This document shows positions 47,716-61,800 of a stretch of DNA of 64,000 nt, piece after piece; the first letter of the stretch is position 1, and each line of letters begins with the position of its first letter. The stretch is from Druceiella hillmani (lineage: Eukaryota > Arthropoda > Insecta > Lepidoptera > Hepialidae), in NCBI GenBank assembly GCA_039881145.1, contig JAYKKI010000023.1:3200501-3264500 (forward strand), read 5' to 3'. A program made the position numbers and the translations under genes. The notes below the pieces were generated by a model. The model had not been told where the DNA came from. It saw only the letters and a list, made by a program, of their open reading frames with translations, and did not search any database.

Positions 47716-48063
47716 TAAAAAAAGACAGAAGGGTCGTTTAGTCTCTGATAGACATTTCTTTTGCTTTTGATGGAATTATATTTGCTCAAATTTTGGTTTC
47801 AGCCAAAAGTACACAATGTTTTCTGGCACAGCTTAAATGTATTTTTTGAGAAAAATAAAGCAATTCAACCATTCTGCGTATACCACTACTAACAATAAAT
47901 TTAGGATATGTTAATATGTAATTACATACCTACATACCTATGTATTTTGCTGAACTCATGTTATTTTTGTCATAATCAGTACTATCTTAAGTTATGCAAT
48001 AAATTAATAAAATAATAGATGAAAACTTATGGTGAAATAGCCTTGAGATTTAAAACAAGCCTT

Positions 48064-48125
48064 TAATGGTAGGCATTATATAAATTAATATCTTAAATAT
48101 TATTTTATATAATACCTACCATTAG
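48064..48125. repeat. Short hairpin element, arms of about 21 bp
   Basis: TAATGGTAGGCATTATATAA pairs with TTATATAATACCTACCATTA, with one mismatch; about 62 bp overall. Possibly a miniature MITE. Confidence 0.65.
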
Positions 48126-51100
48126 GTTTAATATGTATTCAATTCAAAGTATATTGTATTTATTAAAGTACACGTCATAATAATTGAACAAATTTCGGTA
48201 TAGTTTTGTATTAATTGTTAGATTCGTATCATTTTTAATTTTTCTGGTAACATAACTTTTATGAAAATTTATTTTTATAACCGGATTATTATAATCCTGC
48301 AAATATAAAAGGGAATGTTTTTTTTTGCGTAGCAACAAAATCATATTGATTCTTCTTCAAATCTTCAATAATTTCACGATGAACAAAATCATTTAACATT
48401 ATTAATTTTCCCAACGCTAATTTCAGTATTTCAGTACCAGTATTTGTAAGTTATAGCTCCTCTTCACACTAGGATTTTATATTATGTCAAATTTGTTTGA
48501 TTCCAGGTCATTCCACTTCAAGACCAAACTTGTTGGGTTCTAGGTAATATTCTGGATCTAAATGAAGTCCATACATGACGAGGTACAAATACTAAGTTTC
48601 CAACATCTATCTTCAAAATTTTAAACCAGCATTCGATGGTGGTAGAACGTACTTCTTGTTATGAATACTATTGACTTTTAATACTGGAAAAAGCTTTTAA
48701 GCCTCTCTACATTCTCTTGTAATATTGTAGAAACAATTAATTAATATTTTGCAATAGTTGTTACAAAGTGTAAATTTTTTTCACCATGAATTTTATATAC
48801 AAAAAATGTTCTATGGACAGCCATATATTAGTTAATATTTTCATATAATAAAAATGTAGCCATCATGTGCACTGCCCTACATATGAATAGCTTTTGTAAA
48901 TAGCATTTGGACAAAAATTTTGGTTGCAGCTAGTTTTGAATGCTATTTTTGTTAGTTACAATTTTCTTTCATGTGTGTTTCATCATATATATTCTAGTGG
49001 CATTGTATTCTTTTGGGTCATATGTAATTTTCAGTTAAAAGTGTCACGAGTAAAAATCCTTTATAGAAATATCTTGTAAAATCTCAAGAGAATACATTAA
49101 AAACTCATCACTAAGTGTTAAAGGATTATGGTGGATAGCACAGAGTTATATGCAATAATAGTCCTAGACAGACTAAAAAGAAATTTATCCTTACAAAACC
49201 AATTGATTTTAATGTTCCATTACGATTTGGAGTTAATCGATATTATAAAGATAAAGACATATTAAAATAGCACAATCAAGATATTATCAAGTCTTTATAA
49301 ATATTTCATATGATTACATGGACATTCCAATGTTTTCTAAAACAGAGGCATTATAACAATTTTCCAATTTTCCTAAAATATAAACCTTATAAAAAACTTT
49401 TGTGTCACATTGCTATAAAATTATTGAGATATTTATAGACTGAATGAAGTTTCAATTTCTTGCTTGCTTTGTCTTTTGAACCAAATAAGTAAAATAAAAG
49501 CTGTCAGTGTCCTTTTGCCAGAAAAAAAAATAAAATTTTGATAAAATTTTACTCCTATTGCTCTTTGTATGTTACAGAGAGAAAAAGTTAAATGAATATT
49601 AATAAAATTGATTACTAAACAATGGACGCAATCATAGTGAGATGTTGAAAAAAGGACTTTTACTAAGATTGCATAAATTTACCAAGATTGCTTAAACATT
49701 GTGAAATTTAAAAGGTAAATTTAAAAAAGTTCAGTTTAAATTATATTACTTGGGAGTATTTCCAAAGTTACTTTCTGTAAGAGAAAAAATTTTCAAACGT
49801 TAAAATTGAAATGATCAAAATCATGTCATTATTTGTATTGAATAAAAAAAGAAGTTATAAATGTCAAGTCATGCCAATAATACCAGATCTATTTATTAGT
49901 TAAATCATCTTGATCTTATTTAAACAGTGATGTGTCAGTTAATATAAATTAGTTGGTAAAAAATTGTCTAAGTCAGAATAAAAGATTTTAAACTAATAAT
50001 TGTTATTAAGTAACCTTTAACCTTTATCACATTGACCTCTAAATGCCATTTATTAACAAAAGAATAAATATTTTGTTTTAATTAATTGATTTAATGAAGT
50101 ATGATATATTTTTAAATATTAAGCAACTGCCATGGCTATTGTTTATAGAGTCAATACAAAATAATTTTATGATACAATCAAATTTTTCCATGGAAAATAC
50201 TTAAAGCAATTTAGTTGAAAGTAAACAAAAATTTGTTTTATTTTTACAATCTTAAATGAAATTAAATTTTTTCTCTTTTATATATATGAAGTTTTAAGGA
50301 ACGTACCTCATATAACGCCATTACATTAACTGTACTTGACGTTTTAAAAATTAAATGAATGCATACAATCTGTGTAGAAAATTTGTCATTAAACTTTTTT
50401 TTAAATAATCTATTCGTCCATTAATTTATCATCGCAATAAACTAAATCAACGAAACAAAAAATTAAATTCTATTTGTAGTGCCATTTGTATAAACTTCAA
50501 TCTTTTATCCGGAGTGTATATAATGTATTATTATTCTCAACTTTCAATTATTTCGCTGATAAACTTACAAAGATCTATGAACTTCTTAACTTATTGATTG
50601 TTGCACATATTTAAATTTTGCTCATTACAAATACAATTTTTGCAGCATCATCATTCATGATAGTAAACAGACTGCCATACAGTGCGCCATGAAATGGAAT
50701 CTGTGGGGATTTTTTAAGAATTTTATTGAATTTTTTATAGTAACACAGACAAATTAATAATCAAGTGAAGGATATTTTCCATTTCCCTACAGAGCAAAAT
50801 CTAACTTATGGACTAAAAAAGTTCATACAATAATGATTTAAAAGAGATTACAACATGAGAGGGTCTATGGTTAATTAAAAATTAACTCAAACTTACAAAA
50901 ATTTACTCAAACTTCAAACTTGCTAAAATATTAAATCAAACTTACAGAAGTTCATAATAAGTAATTACATTAATAAAATTGATAAGTAAATTTTAGCCTC
51001 CCTCAATTTTCCGCAACATAAGTATTTAAGTTATAGCATCAAAGAAGGATTATCAGCTGTAACACCATTCTTTTAATCAAATGACTCATAGAAAATATTA

Positions 51101-52739
51101 AAAGTTACAATAGAACTTGTTCAAATAGTTAAAAATGTTAACTAAGCTTTTTAAAATTATGCAACTGACCAGTCACAAAATCTTTGTATTGTAAAAACTC
51201 AGACAATTGTTCACATATGCTTGTTAGACTAGAGAGGGTTAAAAGTTTGTTAGATTAGATAGGAAGAAAGTTAAAACTTTAAATTAAATTAAATTATGAA
51301 ACCTATAACTGAATCATTAGTTATTATATTAACAATATAGAAAATCTGGTTAGTTAAAAAAAAATTATTACAAAAATGTTAATCATTGGTTAAAGTGAGA
51401 TTAATAAATGTGTTTTATAATAATAATTTTACTATAATACATGTATATTGAAAATGTTAAAGCTTTGAATAAACAAAAAGGAGTATAAAAAATTCTTCTT
51501 TCATTATGAAAAGCTTATTTTGATTCAAAGTATAAAAAAATAATAATAAATTTATCTTGCTTCTAGCTCTTTCTAAAACGATTAGGATTCAATAAAAAAA
51601 TATTTAATCATAATTCCTTATAAAAGTATTTCCTCCAAATATTAATTTTTATTCTGACATGATTCCAAATATCATTAAAATTAAACAAATATTTTGTCAG
51701 TGATAATAAAAATTCTAAATTTCAATAATGGTGGGGAATCTCTTCCTATTGTTTTTTTTCACTTGCCACTGACCAGAATATAAAAGCTTTCAATTTTAGA
51801 TTAAGAAATACGAAAATTATAAACTTAAATTACCTAATGATATTAAATTAATTATATTTTATTCAGTTTGTCAAAAACTTGTTTTATTTATTTTATTCCT
51901 GACACCATTTTCAATAAAACTTGTTTCTAATTTAAGAAAAAATATATACCTCTCTTGAAATAGAGACTATAAAGATGGATGAACTAATAATAATAACAAT
52001 TTTATTTTGGACCAAAGATCATTTATAAAAATATAGTTCGCTTTACAGTACATCAGAGTGATTTATTTTCAAATGATTTGGTCTTCATACAGCAGACAAT
52101 TTTGACAAGTATGATTGTTAAGTTGTAGAAATGGACATAATTTGATTTTTTGGCTGCTCCTTGTGCGGGGCTGGACTGGTGTTCTAGTTGGCTGTAAGAG
52201 ATTGCTCTCGTGGCAATAAGTGCGCCATATGTATCAATTAGATACATTAAACTACATGAAGAAATTACAAAAGTTTTTTGTAACTTTAAATACAATGTCG
52301 AATATATTTATATGTAAGTTATTAGGAATTGAAAAATTATGATAATTTTATCATGTAAAAAAAATTTTCTTTAATACAATTTTTCCTTGTTTATCTGGTT
52401 AGATTGTTCTGAACTAGAAGTTTACAATGGTAAGTTAAAATGTATACAGAAAAACTTTAAAATTTTGACCCCTTTTAAAAACATTTTATAGAGTAAAAAA
52501 ATTTTCATATTATGGTTCTTCAGAGTCCCATAGAAAACTACACCTGATTAAACGTCATAACTTCATAGTTTCTACAATTTTAGATCTATATGTATGAAAT
52601 TGTTCAAGTTGATGCTTCTGATCGTGATCTCAAATATTAGATTGGTAACTTACAAACCCGCCATCTCTGTACACTTTATACTTTTCAACTTTTTATATGT
52701 ATTCAATAAAATCAATCGTTAATTACATAAGCACCATGA

Positions 52740-53640
52740 AGTCAATATTTAATACTAATCGCAAGCTAAAGTTCCATCCTTGTAGAAATCTTTGAGGCTT
52801 TGACTAAAAAATTGGTTAAGTTCGATTTTGATACGACTTTCATCTTTAAATTTTCTATCACCTAAATTATTAGACAGAGAATGAAACGGATGGATGTTTT
52901 TCACACACTAATTTTGCTACGTGGGGTCGAGCATTGTCAAGTAAACAATAAACTTTACTTTGATTTGAAGGAAGTTTAGCAGTGACTTTATTCAATTGTT
53001 CACAATAAATCTTTGTTATAATTGTACTGTTAGCTTGAAAGAGTTCCCAATGAATAACATCATTTATACCATACCATACACTCAAAATGTATGGTATGGT
53101 ATAAATGAGAGTATCTTTTGTCCAATATTATATTTTAGTCTAGGTACACTTTTTTTCCAGCTCCTAGCCACTGGAGTTTACACTGAAAATTAACAGAAGT
53201 ATTGGTACCAAGAACTCATTGGTACCATGGGAACTCAGTAGCTCCAAGCACACATTGGCTCTCTTCTGAAGTTGAAAGGTTGTTAGCTCTTGTAGTATTC
53301 AAAAGGAATATTTCCACTTCTTTCTCAAAACATGAATTTATTTTTTCATTGCAGTATAAGAGCATGAAAATAGCTCTGCTACACAATGCAAACTTAATCT
53401 GGAATCTGTTTCAATAAGACTTAAATTTATCTAAATCAATTGTAGGAGATCTCTTTGGATGATCTATATAGGATAGGTGAAAATTCCCTACTTTGAATGT
53501 TTGAAACCAGTGCTTGGCTGTGTTGTAAAAGGGCAGACCTTCACCCATCGCTGTGAATATATTGCGTGATGCTTCGATGGTTTTTTATCCTAAAAAATAT
53601 TCATGAAGAAAGATTCCTCTAAGATTATTCAATTGCAAAC
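52740..53640 (-). mobile_element. mariner transposase pseudogene inside P450 pseudogene C
   Basis: Minus strand, in order: EASRNIFTAMGEGLPFYNTAKHWF (HTH region, read in part), W-LGAGKK, then YGINDVIHWELFQANSTI, IYCEQLNKV and CLLDNARPHVAKLV, the HDNARPH catalytic-Asp block of mariner transposases. Stops and shifts throughout; a 47-bp perfect hairpin (53061-53107) sits in the middle. Confidence 0.8.
53061..53107. repeat. Perfect hairpin, 20-bp arms and 7-nt loop
   Basis: CATTTATACCATACCATACA, loop CTCAAAA, then the exact reverse complement. Lies in the mariner coding remnant. Confidence 0.9.
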
Positions 53641-54974
53641 TGAATAGAAGTTCAAATGCCACACTCTTATATACCCTCTTTATATACCCTACAAGAAATA
53701 TTCTAGAAGCTTCTATAACATTCCAGAAATTGGTTGAAAAAAGTGACGATTTCATAAGTGTCAACCCAATAATATTTATGAAAACATTAAAAACAAAATT
53801 TTAAATCACACACCTTGTCCATCAAGTGGGATATTATGGAACATGCGTTTCAAAATTAAATTGAGGTTATGTAATAAATCCATAACTATTTTCCATTCAT
53901 AAACTTAATTTTATTTTTTTTATTAATTATATTGGACATTTTAACCCTTTGCACACAGAGCTTTTTGGTATGGGTCACTAATAACTCCTTAAATTTTTTG
54001 TTTTTTTTTAGAAATACACTAATTAATACACTTCATTTATTTGTTACGTGAATTTATGACCCATAGTTGCCACTCGAGTAGTGTTAATGTCTGAATTGTA
54101 TCAACGGCAAGACAATGACATTCGCTTCTGAAGTGCAATATTTATATTTATTATATTATTGCTATATTTATAATTTATATCCTTGAATGAATAAAATTTA
54201 TTGTTGGAAACAAAACTTTTAAGATCATAATATTAATAATAATGCTACAAAAAGGCTCGCTAATTATGCAGCATAATGCGGCCAATGTTAAACACTTTAA
54301 GTGCATCTGACATATGCTTGAAATTGTCAATATAAGTTAACTGAAATCACTTTAAACAAAAGTACTAATAAAGTGCTAGTGTTTAAATCTACAGTTGAAA
54401 AATTATATACAGAGCAATACAGTTTGAAGCTTAATATTTCACAGTCAAGACTTGAAAATTAAAAATGGTAAATGAAAACACATTTTCATTTCAAAAGACT
54501 TTTCCTATGATATCCTACTCATTGAGGTACAGGAAACAAAATGTTTGCCCCTGCTTTATATGTATGAGCAAGTACATTAAAAAAGTTATCAAGTAATAAG
54601 TAAATCTTCTCATAATTATCAACAGAAAACACTTTATTTAAAAAACATTTAATATTAGCTAATTTGTACGGCTTCTTTTGTATATCGTATTGCTTTTATT
54701 TTGGCAACATTACCATTAATTAAAAAAAACTATATTACTTTACCAATTATGGAATATTGACCACCTCCATTAGTTTTCTCCTGCCAATAAAGCTAGCAAA
54801 TGACAGAATGAAGGAAGAGAATGATTTGAAGAAATCGATATCAAAAATTAAATTAAATTAATGTACTATAACTTGGCAAGTGCAGATAGAAATGAATGTA
54901 TCTTGAGGTGAAACATACAAGTTATATCTTGCAATCTATATTTAATGCCAAAAGTTATGTATATAGCAAAAAAG

Positions 54975-54975
<1 letters not shown>

Positions 54976-55013
<38 letters not shown>

Positions 55014-55020
55014 TATATAC
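54976..55020. repeat. (TA)n microsatellite
   Basis: About 44 bp of TA steps with one TAC interruption. Confidence 0.9.
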
Positions 55021-55132
55021 AAAAATACCAAAACTAATGTATATAGTTTACGAATTGTGTATCCATTTAATCTTTCACTCATTATAAAAATTATTAATGC
55101 CACTAGCATGTAGTTGTGAATGGTTATCAATA

Positions 55133-55711
55133 CAGTGAATTTCATTTATAACGCCTTTGGTTATAAATAAAGACTTTCTAGTAATAGCAACGTAACACCT
55201 GGCTCCCTTGAATTTAGGATACAATTTCCTAGAAATTTACTTGCGTATAGCAACTTTCATATAGCGTCAATTTTGGTTATAGCGGCTGCTTTTAGGAAGT
55301 TTTTTGTAACATATTCCTGGAAATCATATGCAGATGTAGCGACATTTTGAAATTCAATTTGCTCCAACACAAAAGCACAGGAGTTTGTCTTTTGTTTACT
55401 TTCACAGATGGCCAACATGCGTAAACATCGAATTTGGTAAAGAACTTTACAAATTGCCCACCTGAAGATGTTGTCATACAAGGAAACCTAGATCGTGATA
55501 AAGAATTGAAGTAAAATAGGAATAATACTACATCACGTAGTTTCATTTAGTGGTGAATAATTAAATGAAAATTAATGTATAATAAATACACTGTGTATTT
55601 AAATTGCATATTATGTTGTGTCATAGATCCCTATATTCACATATTACGACATGGAGATATAGAGTCATAAATTTAAAGTCCCTTAGTCATTGTTATAACC
55701 AATATCCACTG
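55133..55711. mobile_element. 579-bp Tigger-like MITE, TA-flanked, with nested Penelope-like tail
   Basis: Left end CAGTGAATTTCATTTATAAC and right end (complement) CAGTGGATATTGGTTATAAC are inverted, each bounded by TA. A Penelope-like tail (55458-55560) is inserted inside. No transposase. Confidence 0.6.
55458..55560 (+). mobile_element. Penelope-like tail with decayed hammerhead-like motif
   Basis: CCCACCTGAAGATGTTGTCA... keeps the CTGAAGA core and GAAA, but stem II has a G for C and stem I pairing is weakened (GTGA). Ends TAGTTTCATTTAGTGGTG. Confidence 0.55.
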
Positions 55712-55719
55712 TATTTACA

Positions 55720-57620
55720 AATACACACACTATAGTTGCTATAATTGATGACTATGGAGATTATCAAGTGAAGACAATGAGAAATTTATCGTCGAATATC
55801 CTTACATATTTTTTTTAGTAAATAAGTGTATTTGAAAGAATTAAGTTTATAGTTTAATATGCGGTTGACCAAATAGATAATAAATTATATAATAGGAATT
55901 GATGGCGAAAGAAAGACTTTTCTTATTATCAGAAAATAATATAATTTTTCAACAACCAAGACATTTTTGAGATTATCTTATGGTATACATCAAAGACAAG
56001 TTTCTTTAGTGTGTTTAAATACCAAAACAAGTTCTGTATCCCACCTGCCACTTCATTCTTATTGTATTAATATATATTTGTTTATTATTATAGTATAGGA
56101 AACAAAGCGTATGAGTGAGTGAAGTTTCTAAATCAGGAAAGCGGGTTTGAAATTCGTGCTTAACAAATTTATAACTATTTTTTATTTTCATGTGATTTAA
56201 TTTGCTATTTTTTAATTTTTAAGCTAAAAGATTATGAAAATCTGAAAAAATTCCTTAATAGTTACTAACCAAATGGATAAATCTTTCAGATAAAATTATT
56301 TTGATAAATTTATATCAACAATTTCGAGAGATGTAGAAATATACCAGTTTTTTAATAACAATAGTATAAAAATACAAGGAAAAATTAATCATTGAGGCAC
56401 AAACAAGCTTTTACTATTACCTACAAAGAATTAAAAGGTTGTTATTTTATTTTTGTTTAGAGCATAACCTGATATTTAACACAATTTTATATTAAAGCCT
56501 TAGGGATTTTGCTGTACATTTACATTATTATCAAAGAAATGTATGTTTTGCAAACCCTATTTGACCCAAATAATCTGTAATATGCATCTACTTATAATAA
56601 CATACAATTGAATGAGTGATGCTTATGGTCTGTAGTGTGATGTTTAGTTTTTTAGGTTGCCTGTGTATGTTGATGGGACTTTTAAGTTACTTTAAAAAAT
56701 CAGAATGATTTTATGTATTTTTAATCGGCAGAGAGGAGATATAAATGTCTCATGACAACTACAGTACATTTAGATGATTTCTCAAGTTTTCATTCATTAT
56801 CCATCTTCATATAAGTGGAGAAACCAACACTTTATGTTTTTTCTCATTTTAAAAGAAAATAAAATGAACGAGAGGTGTCATGGGGCACACGGTTTGAACA
56901 AAATTCCATTCACTATATATATTGAAGTAATTAAATTAAATTTTTTTTGTTTTAATTATTTTATTAATAATTTTTTGTTTTAAAAATTAAAATTTAGGTA
57001 TTTTTATTTTAATTATTATAAAATTAAATGTAAAATTAAATTAAATTATTTTAAAGATTTAAAAGAATATAATGAATTGTCAAATTTACTGAAACAATCT
57101 AAATAAATCTTCATTAATATTGTAAATTAATGAATTAGCAGAAAATTGTTTGTATTTTATTAATTTTAAGTATTTACAATTTTAAGTACAAATGATAAAG
57201 TAATAATTTATCATTTATAATGCAAATTGGAAACGGTCTGGCAGTTGATTGGCTTACAATGGAAAGCCAGCAGAAAAATAATTCGACATGTAGCAGTAGA
57301 AATCTTGCACTTTTTTTGGACTAACTCTCATTCGTCAAAAGTGTTACGTGCCATAAGGAACTTCATTTCAATAAAATTTTACAGAGTATTAAAATTAATG
57401 GAACTTTGGAGAAAAACATAAATTGTGATCACGCATGATTAAATATAAAATTAACTTTGTTTTCTTTCAGTCCAACTCGTGTTGAATTTTTTCAATATTT
57501 ATAATATGCTATAGCTTTGAAACTGCATATTGTATCGGCATATATATTTTTCACATACAAACAATCTAATTTACAACTTAATTAAATTCATGTCAGCTAT
57601 CAAAAAATTAAAACTAAAAT
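55720..57620. other. Spacer within pseudogene C, nothing recognised
   Basis: Very A+T-rich (especially 56930-57200). No exon 2 or 3 remnants could be identified. Confidence 0.45.
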
Positions 57621-58009
57621 TACAAACTTACATATACATATCCTTGAATACTTCACCGCAATGTTGCCTTAGAGATCATAATTCCATAAATACCGAAAAA
57701 CCATTTTGGCTTATCATAAGATATATTCTTTTTATGTCCAATATTTATGATTCCATGTTAGTAAAGAATACAATAACAATAGTAAAATTACAACCAAAAC
57801 TAAAATAACAGTCAGTTTAATACATCATGAACATGTTTATATAGATTGCTACACAATGCTACTCTTAAATTTATCGTTCAATTATTGAAGGACAAGCATG
57901 GTATCGTAACGTTCTTGATTGTAGTAGGCATAGTTACATTAGAGTTTAAAGTTTCAGAAATGTTGTTTTGTTCATAAAAAAAATGGATTATTTGCTGAAG
58001 TGAGCTGAT

Positions 58010-58340
58010 CTTTACCTTAAATATCCCCAATATTTGGAAGCATATAGTGTATTACCGCATGCTACTTAATTTTCATCTACAACTGCAGCAGAATTTATAA
58101 GTTCTTTTAAAAGAATGCACTTTTTACACAGTATTGATGATAAATTAAATACATCACATTTCTTAAATGATTAGGTGAATCTAAAGGATCACAAAAAATA
58201 TTTAAAATTGAGCGGTTTAATAGACGAACAAAAATATTTCAAAACACACTTCGATGATTGGAATAACAAGTCTGGTAAAGCCTTACCATGTCTCGTGCTG
58301 TTAGTAATAAAACCAGCTTTAGCGTGCTGGTACTGATGTC
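58010..58340 (+). mobile_element. Possible hAT C-terminal remnant between C and B
   Basis: Plus-strand reading TTAAEFISSFKRMHFLHSI then DDKLNT is reminiscent of the hAT dimerisation pattern (E-R-x-F-S-x-L-K-x-x-K...L-R-S-x-M). Weak. Confidence 0.3.
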
Positions 58341-58649
58341 ACTCTATAGATAAACATGCTCTTGACCATTTAATGAATTTACATTATGAGTAGCAATTAT
58401 GATCGCATCATGAAATTTACATAACTTAAAGGAAATTGTGTAGGTTTTCATTGCTTAATTAAAATAATGTTTCATCAATATTTTCTTGTGTAGCTCAGAT
58501 GGAAATAGCATAAAAACAATTTCCATTATCATTAAATGTGATTTTCAAAATATGTTACTCTAGTAAAACAAAAATATTATTTCTAAGGGTGATTAAAATT
58601 ATTAAATATTCCGTTCGAATAAAACAAAATTGAAAAATGCTTGATAAAA

Positions 58650-58655
58650 TTTATT
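58650..58655 (-). terminator. Polyadenylation signal AATAAA for gene B
   Basis: AATAAA on the minus strand, 63 nt after the gene B stop. Confidence 0.5.
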
Positions 58656-58718
58656 ATGAAGAAGCTCAAAAATGTATACACACAAAAAAATTTGTATGTA
58701 CTGTTATTAAACAATTCA

Positions 58719-58888
58719 CTATTTACAAACTCGTTCAAATTTAACCCAAACCCCATTCTGTGCCCTCATAACGAATATATCAGGGACAATCTTGAAATCA
58801 TATGGATACTTTGATGATGGCGTCACCCGAAAATTGTAGATCAGACTGACTAAACCGGCTTTGGTTTGAGCCATTGCGTATCTAATGC
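58719..58888 (-). CDS. P450 gene B terminal exon
   Basis: 170 nt, acceptor AACACAG, stop TAG at 58721-58719. Encodes the L helix and C-terminal strands; the tail differs clearly from gene A (FVMRAQNGVW against LLMQPLNGAW). Confidence 0.93.
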
Positions 58889-61800
58889 CTGTGTTATAAA
58901 ATTTAAATTACATTAGAAATATTGTAACTTGAGTTTCAATAAAGTTAATTAAATATTCTGAATGTACAATTAGAATTTGCATGTTAAGTGATTGGATACA
59001 GAGATTGCTAATTTTTTTAAAATCTCTTTCCCCTTTTCTAACCTTTGCTTCAAATTAAATTAATGTGGATGCTTTACGACATGATTAAATTCTTTTCTAT
59101 GTACCTGCCATTATTGTTTACTTAAAAAGCTGAACTATTAAACAAAAAAATCTAAAAAACTAAGTAATTAAAGAGTAAAATAAATTACGCAAAATGAAAA
59201 TATGCATAAAAAAATATTTACAGGCATGACATTATAAACTTAATCACAATATACTTATGATCACGAATGAACATATATACAAACATAAACATATAAAGTA
59301 AAAAAAACATACAAATTTAGAGGTCCTAGATTTTGACATCATTCATTCTCATGTACGGTGAAATTGGTTTTAGAATTTATTAGACAAAAAGAAGGGGGAA
59401 AAAGTTAAAAAGAATGGATTAAAAAGAATGTGATTTTAATAGGAAGTAGAATTTTGAGAAAATTTATTACTTAAGAGTTTACTGTGTAATATGAAATGGT
59501 TGAGATCGTCCCTTCCACTAAGCAACATTCAATAATTTTTAATTAAACTGACTGACTAACGTGTAGTCAGTTTGATTTTTCAGTCAGTTCGACATTGTTA
59601 AGTATTACTATATGTATATATAGGTGTCACTATAGGTATTCTAAATCTCTCATATATTCTCATGAAAGTAGTAATATTAAATGGAATTAGTCACTTGAGA
59701 CAAGTACCAATAAACTTTTTAGAATTTGTGAATCATAAGTAGATTCAATTCCAGACACTAACAGAAACATATCTCTAATATTGTGTTTCTTGAAATTAAA
59801 CTCTTCAATCAAAGAGAAGATAGAAGTCTCAAATGTGTTATGCTATATTCGAGTATTAGTGCAAATATTTAATGAGTGTTAATGCATATATCTCTAGCCA
59901 AATACAGCAAATTTATATGTTAATGTTTACTGCCTATAATCTAATAACATTTATACGTAAAATTAAAAATACGTCAAATTCATAAAAACAATGTTGCGAA
60001 AAATTTATCAATTACCTCCATATTATTGTGTAATTTAGTATGAAATTCCAAATAAAGAACTTTGGCCAAGAAGTTGTTGGAAATAATAGAGAGATAAAAC
60101 ATTTTGCCATTGTTCAAATGTGATTGTTGTTTGAGTTATGTATGCACTTTTTTTTAGATCCTTTAGAAATTTTCTCAACTTTAAATCATAGAATGCAAAA
60201 ACATATTATATCTTTATTTATTATATAAAAATAAAATATGTCATTTTATATCCACAGCAGACAATAATATGATGTATAATAATGACAGACAGACAAAACT
60301 ACACAGAACTTACCCAAACAAATCCTGGGTCCTTCTCCAAAAGGCAAATAACAAAACTTGTCTCTTGCTGCGACGGCATCATCTCTGAATCTTTCGGGAT
60401 CAAACTTGTTTGGTTCTGGGTAATATTCCGGATCTAAATGAAGCCCATACACAGGTACAGTTATTGAGGTTCCAACATCCAGCTTCAATGGCTTAAAGCC
60501 AGTATTTGCTGGTGGTAGAACATACTCCTTGGTACATATACGATTGATTGTTAATACTGGAGAACGCCTTCTTAATGTTTCTGGAAAAATATTAATATTG
60601 TAAAACTGATAGTTCATCCACATTTCCAGTAATATAATTTGCTATTGGAACAATTAATGAAACTATTCCAATACAAACAACGAAATAAACAATGATTTTT
60701 TCATCAGCTTGTTACATGGTAAATGGTTTTGACTTACCAGAAATTACCATATCCAAATATTTCAGAGAATGCAAATTGTCAAATTCCAGCTTCCCATTTG
60801 TCCCCTTCATTGATTCATTTATTTCAGCTCGCAGTTTGTCTTGAATTGTTTGATTCCATGCCAACTAAAATTCAAAATTGTATAAATAACACTTTTTATT
60901 TTAGACAAGAGGATAATATTTTAAAGAATGCTTAATGAGAATGTGGAAGAAATATAAATATCGCAAAAAAAATGTTCACAGTGCGATGTTACGAGAAATT
61001 CTGGCTACGTATTTGTCAATGTCAGTGCACTTTTGTTTTTGCGAAATGGATAAGATTATAAAATCAGTTTCCAGCCAGTCAGTATAGACGGAATACTAAA
61101 ATGTACGACTGACAAAAGGGAAAAATTTCATTTTATAAATATACGAGAAGTTAATTTTCAAAATTACCAGTCAAGTTATTGCACAAACGAGAATTTCAAA
61201 ATTACCAGTCAAGTTGTTGCACAATTACAAAGTAAATATGTTATTGTACAACTGTAACTATTGCGTGATAACACATTCAAAAAAAAAAAAGAACAATAAA
61301 ATAAAGAAAATTATTCACTTGTATCTTTTATTTAATTGAGAGAAAACTTTGTTCTGCATGGTAACAAATGACAGTAGCATAACCTTGCTAATTTATCGTC
61401 AGATAGTATTGGCTAGTACCTTGTATGATTCCTATTGTTATTATAAATTTGTATTTTCTGACATAAAGGTATATCATGTTTGTTTGTATGACTCAGGTTA
61501 TATGTATGTCAAATTTCATCACAGAGATCACAGCATTTCTAATTAAAGTATTTGCAAATATTCATTTTTTAACATATAAATATATTAAATCCTACATCCT
61601 CCACAGACATATAAATAAACTAATTATAAAAATATATAATTCAAAAAAATATTCTGTAGGTTTTAACGATCAGTGAGTAAAACTGTTGTATGAATAAAAA
61701 AAAACTCTTTAAACTGCCACAGCTTTTTGATGCCATAATCAAAAAACTTGAAATGTTATAGTAACGTAACGCTATATACGTAAGTATATAATATTAATAT

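Larger units (their letters stand above)
48480..57830 (-). pseudogene. Cytochrome P450 pseudogene C (remnants of exons 1, 4, 6, 8)
   Basis: Lies between genes A and B in the same orientation. Exon 1 remnant (about 57635-57818): the start ATG is CTG and a stop follows NHKYWT. Exon 4 remnant (about 51950-52115) has lost its acceptor side. Exon 6 remnant (about 50306-50385) lacks the DGxET segment but keeps the VMALYE end and GTACGT donor. Exon 8 remnant (about 48500-48685) matches the part between the K helix and PERF but has lost the heme loop. Exons 2, 3, 5, 7 and 9 were not found. Intron sequence just left of the exon 6 remnant still resembles gene A near 18510. Invaded by a mariner and a Tigger-type MITE. 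Clearly non-functional. Confidence 0.85.

Noticed and set aside
47582..47770. Arg-rich 62-codon ORF
   Set aside because: It is the frame of a LINE ORF2 tail (RWYDDIRKV), not a separate gene.
52130..52300. ORF ending in a Ser/Gln-rich stretch beside the exon 4 remnant
   Set aside because: Sequence looks like inserted repeat DNA with a different base composition, but the family could not be named.
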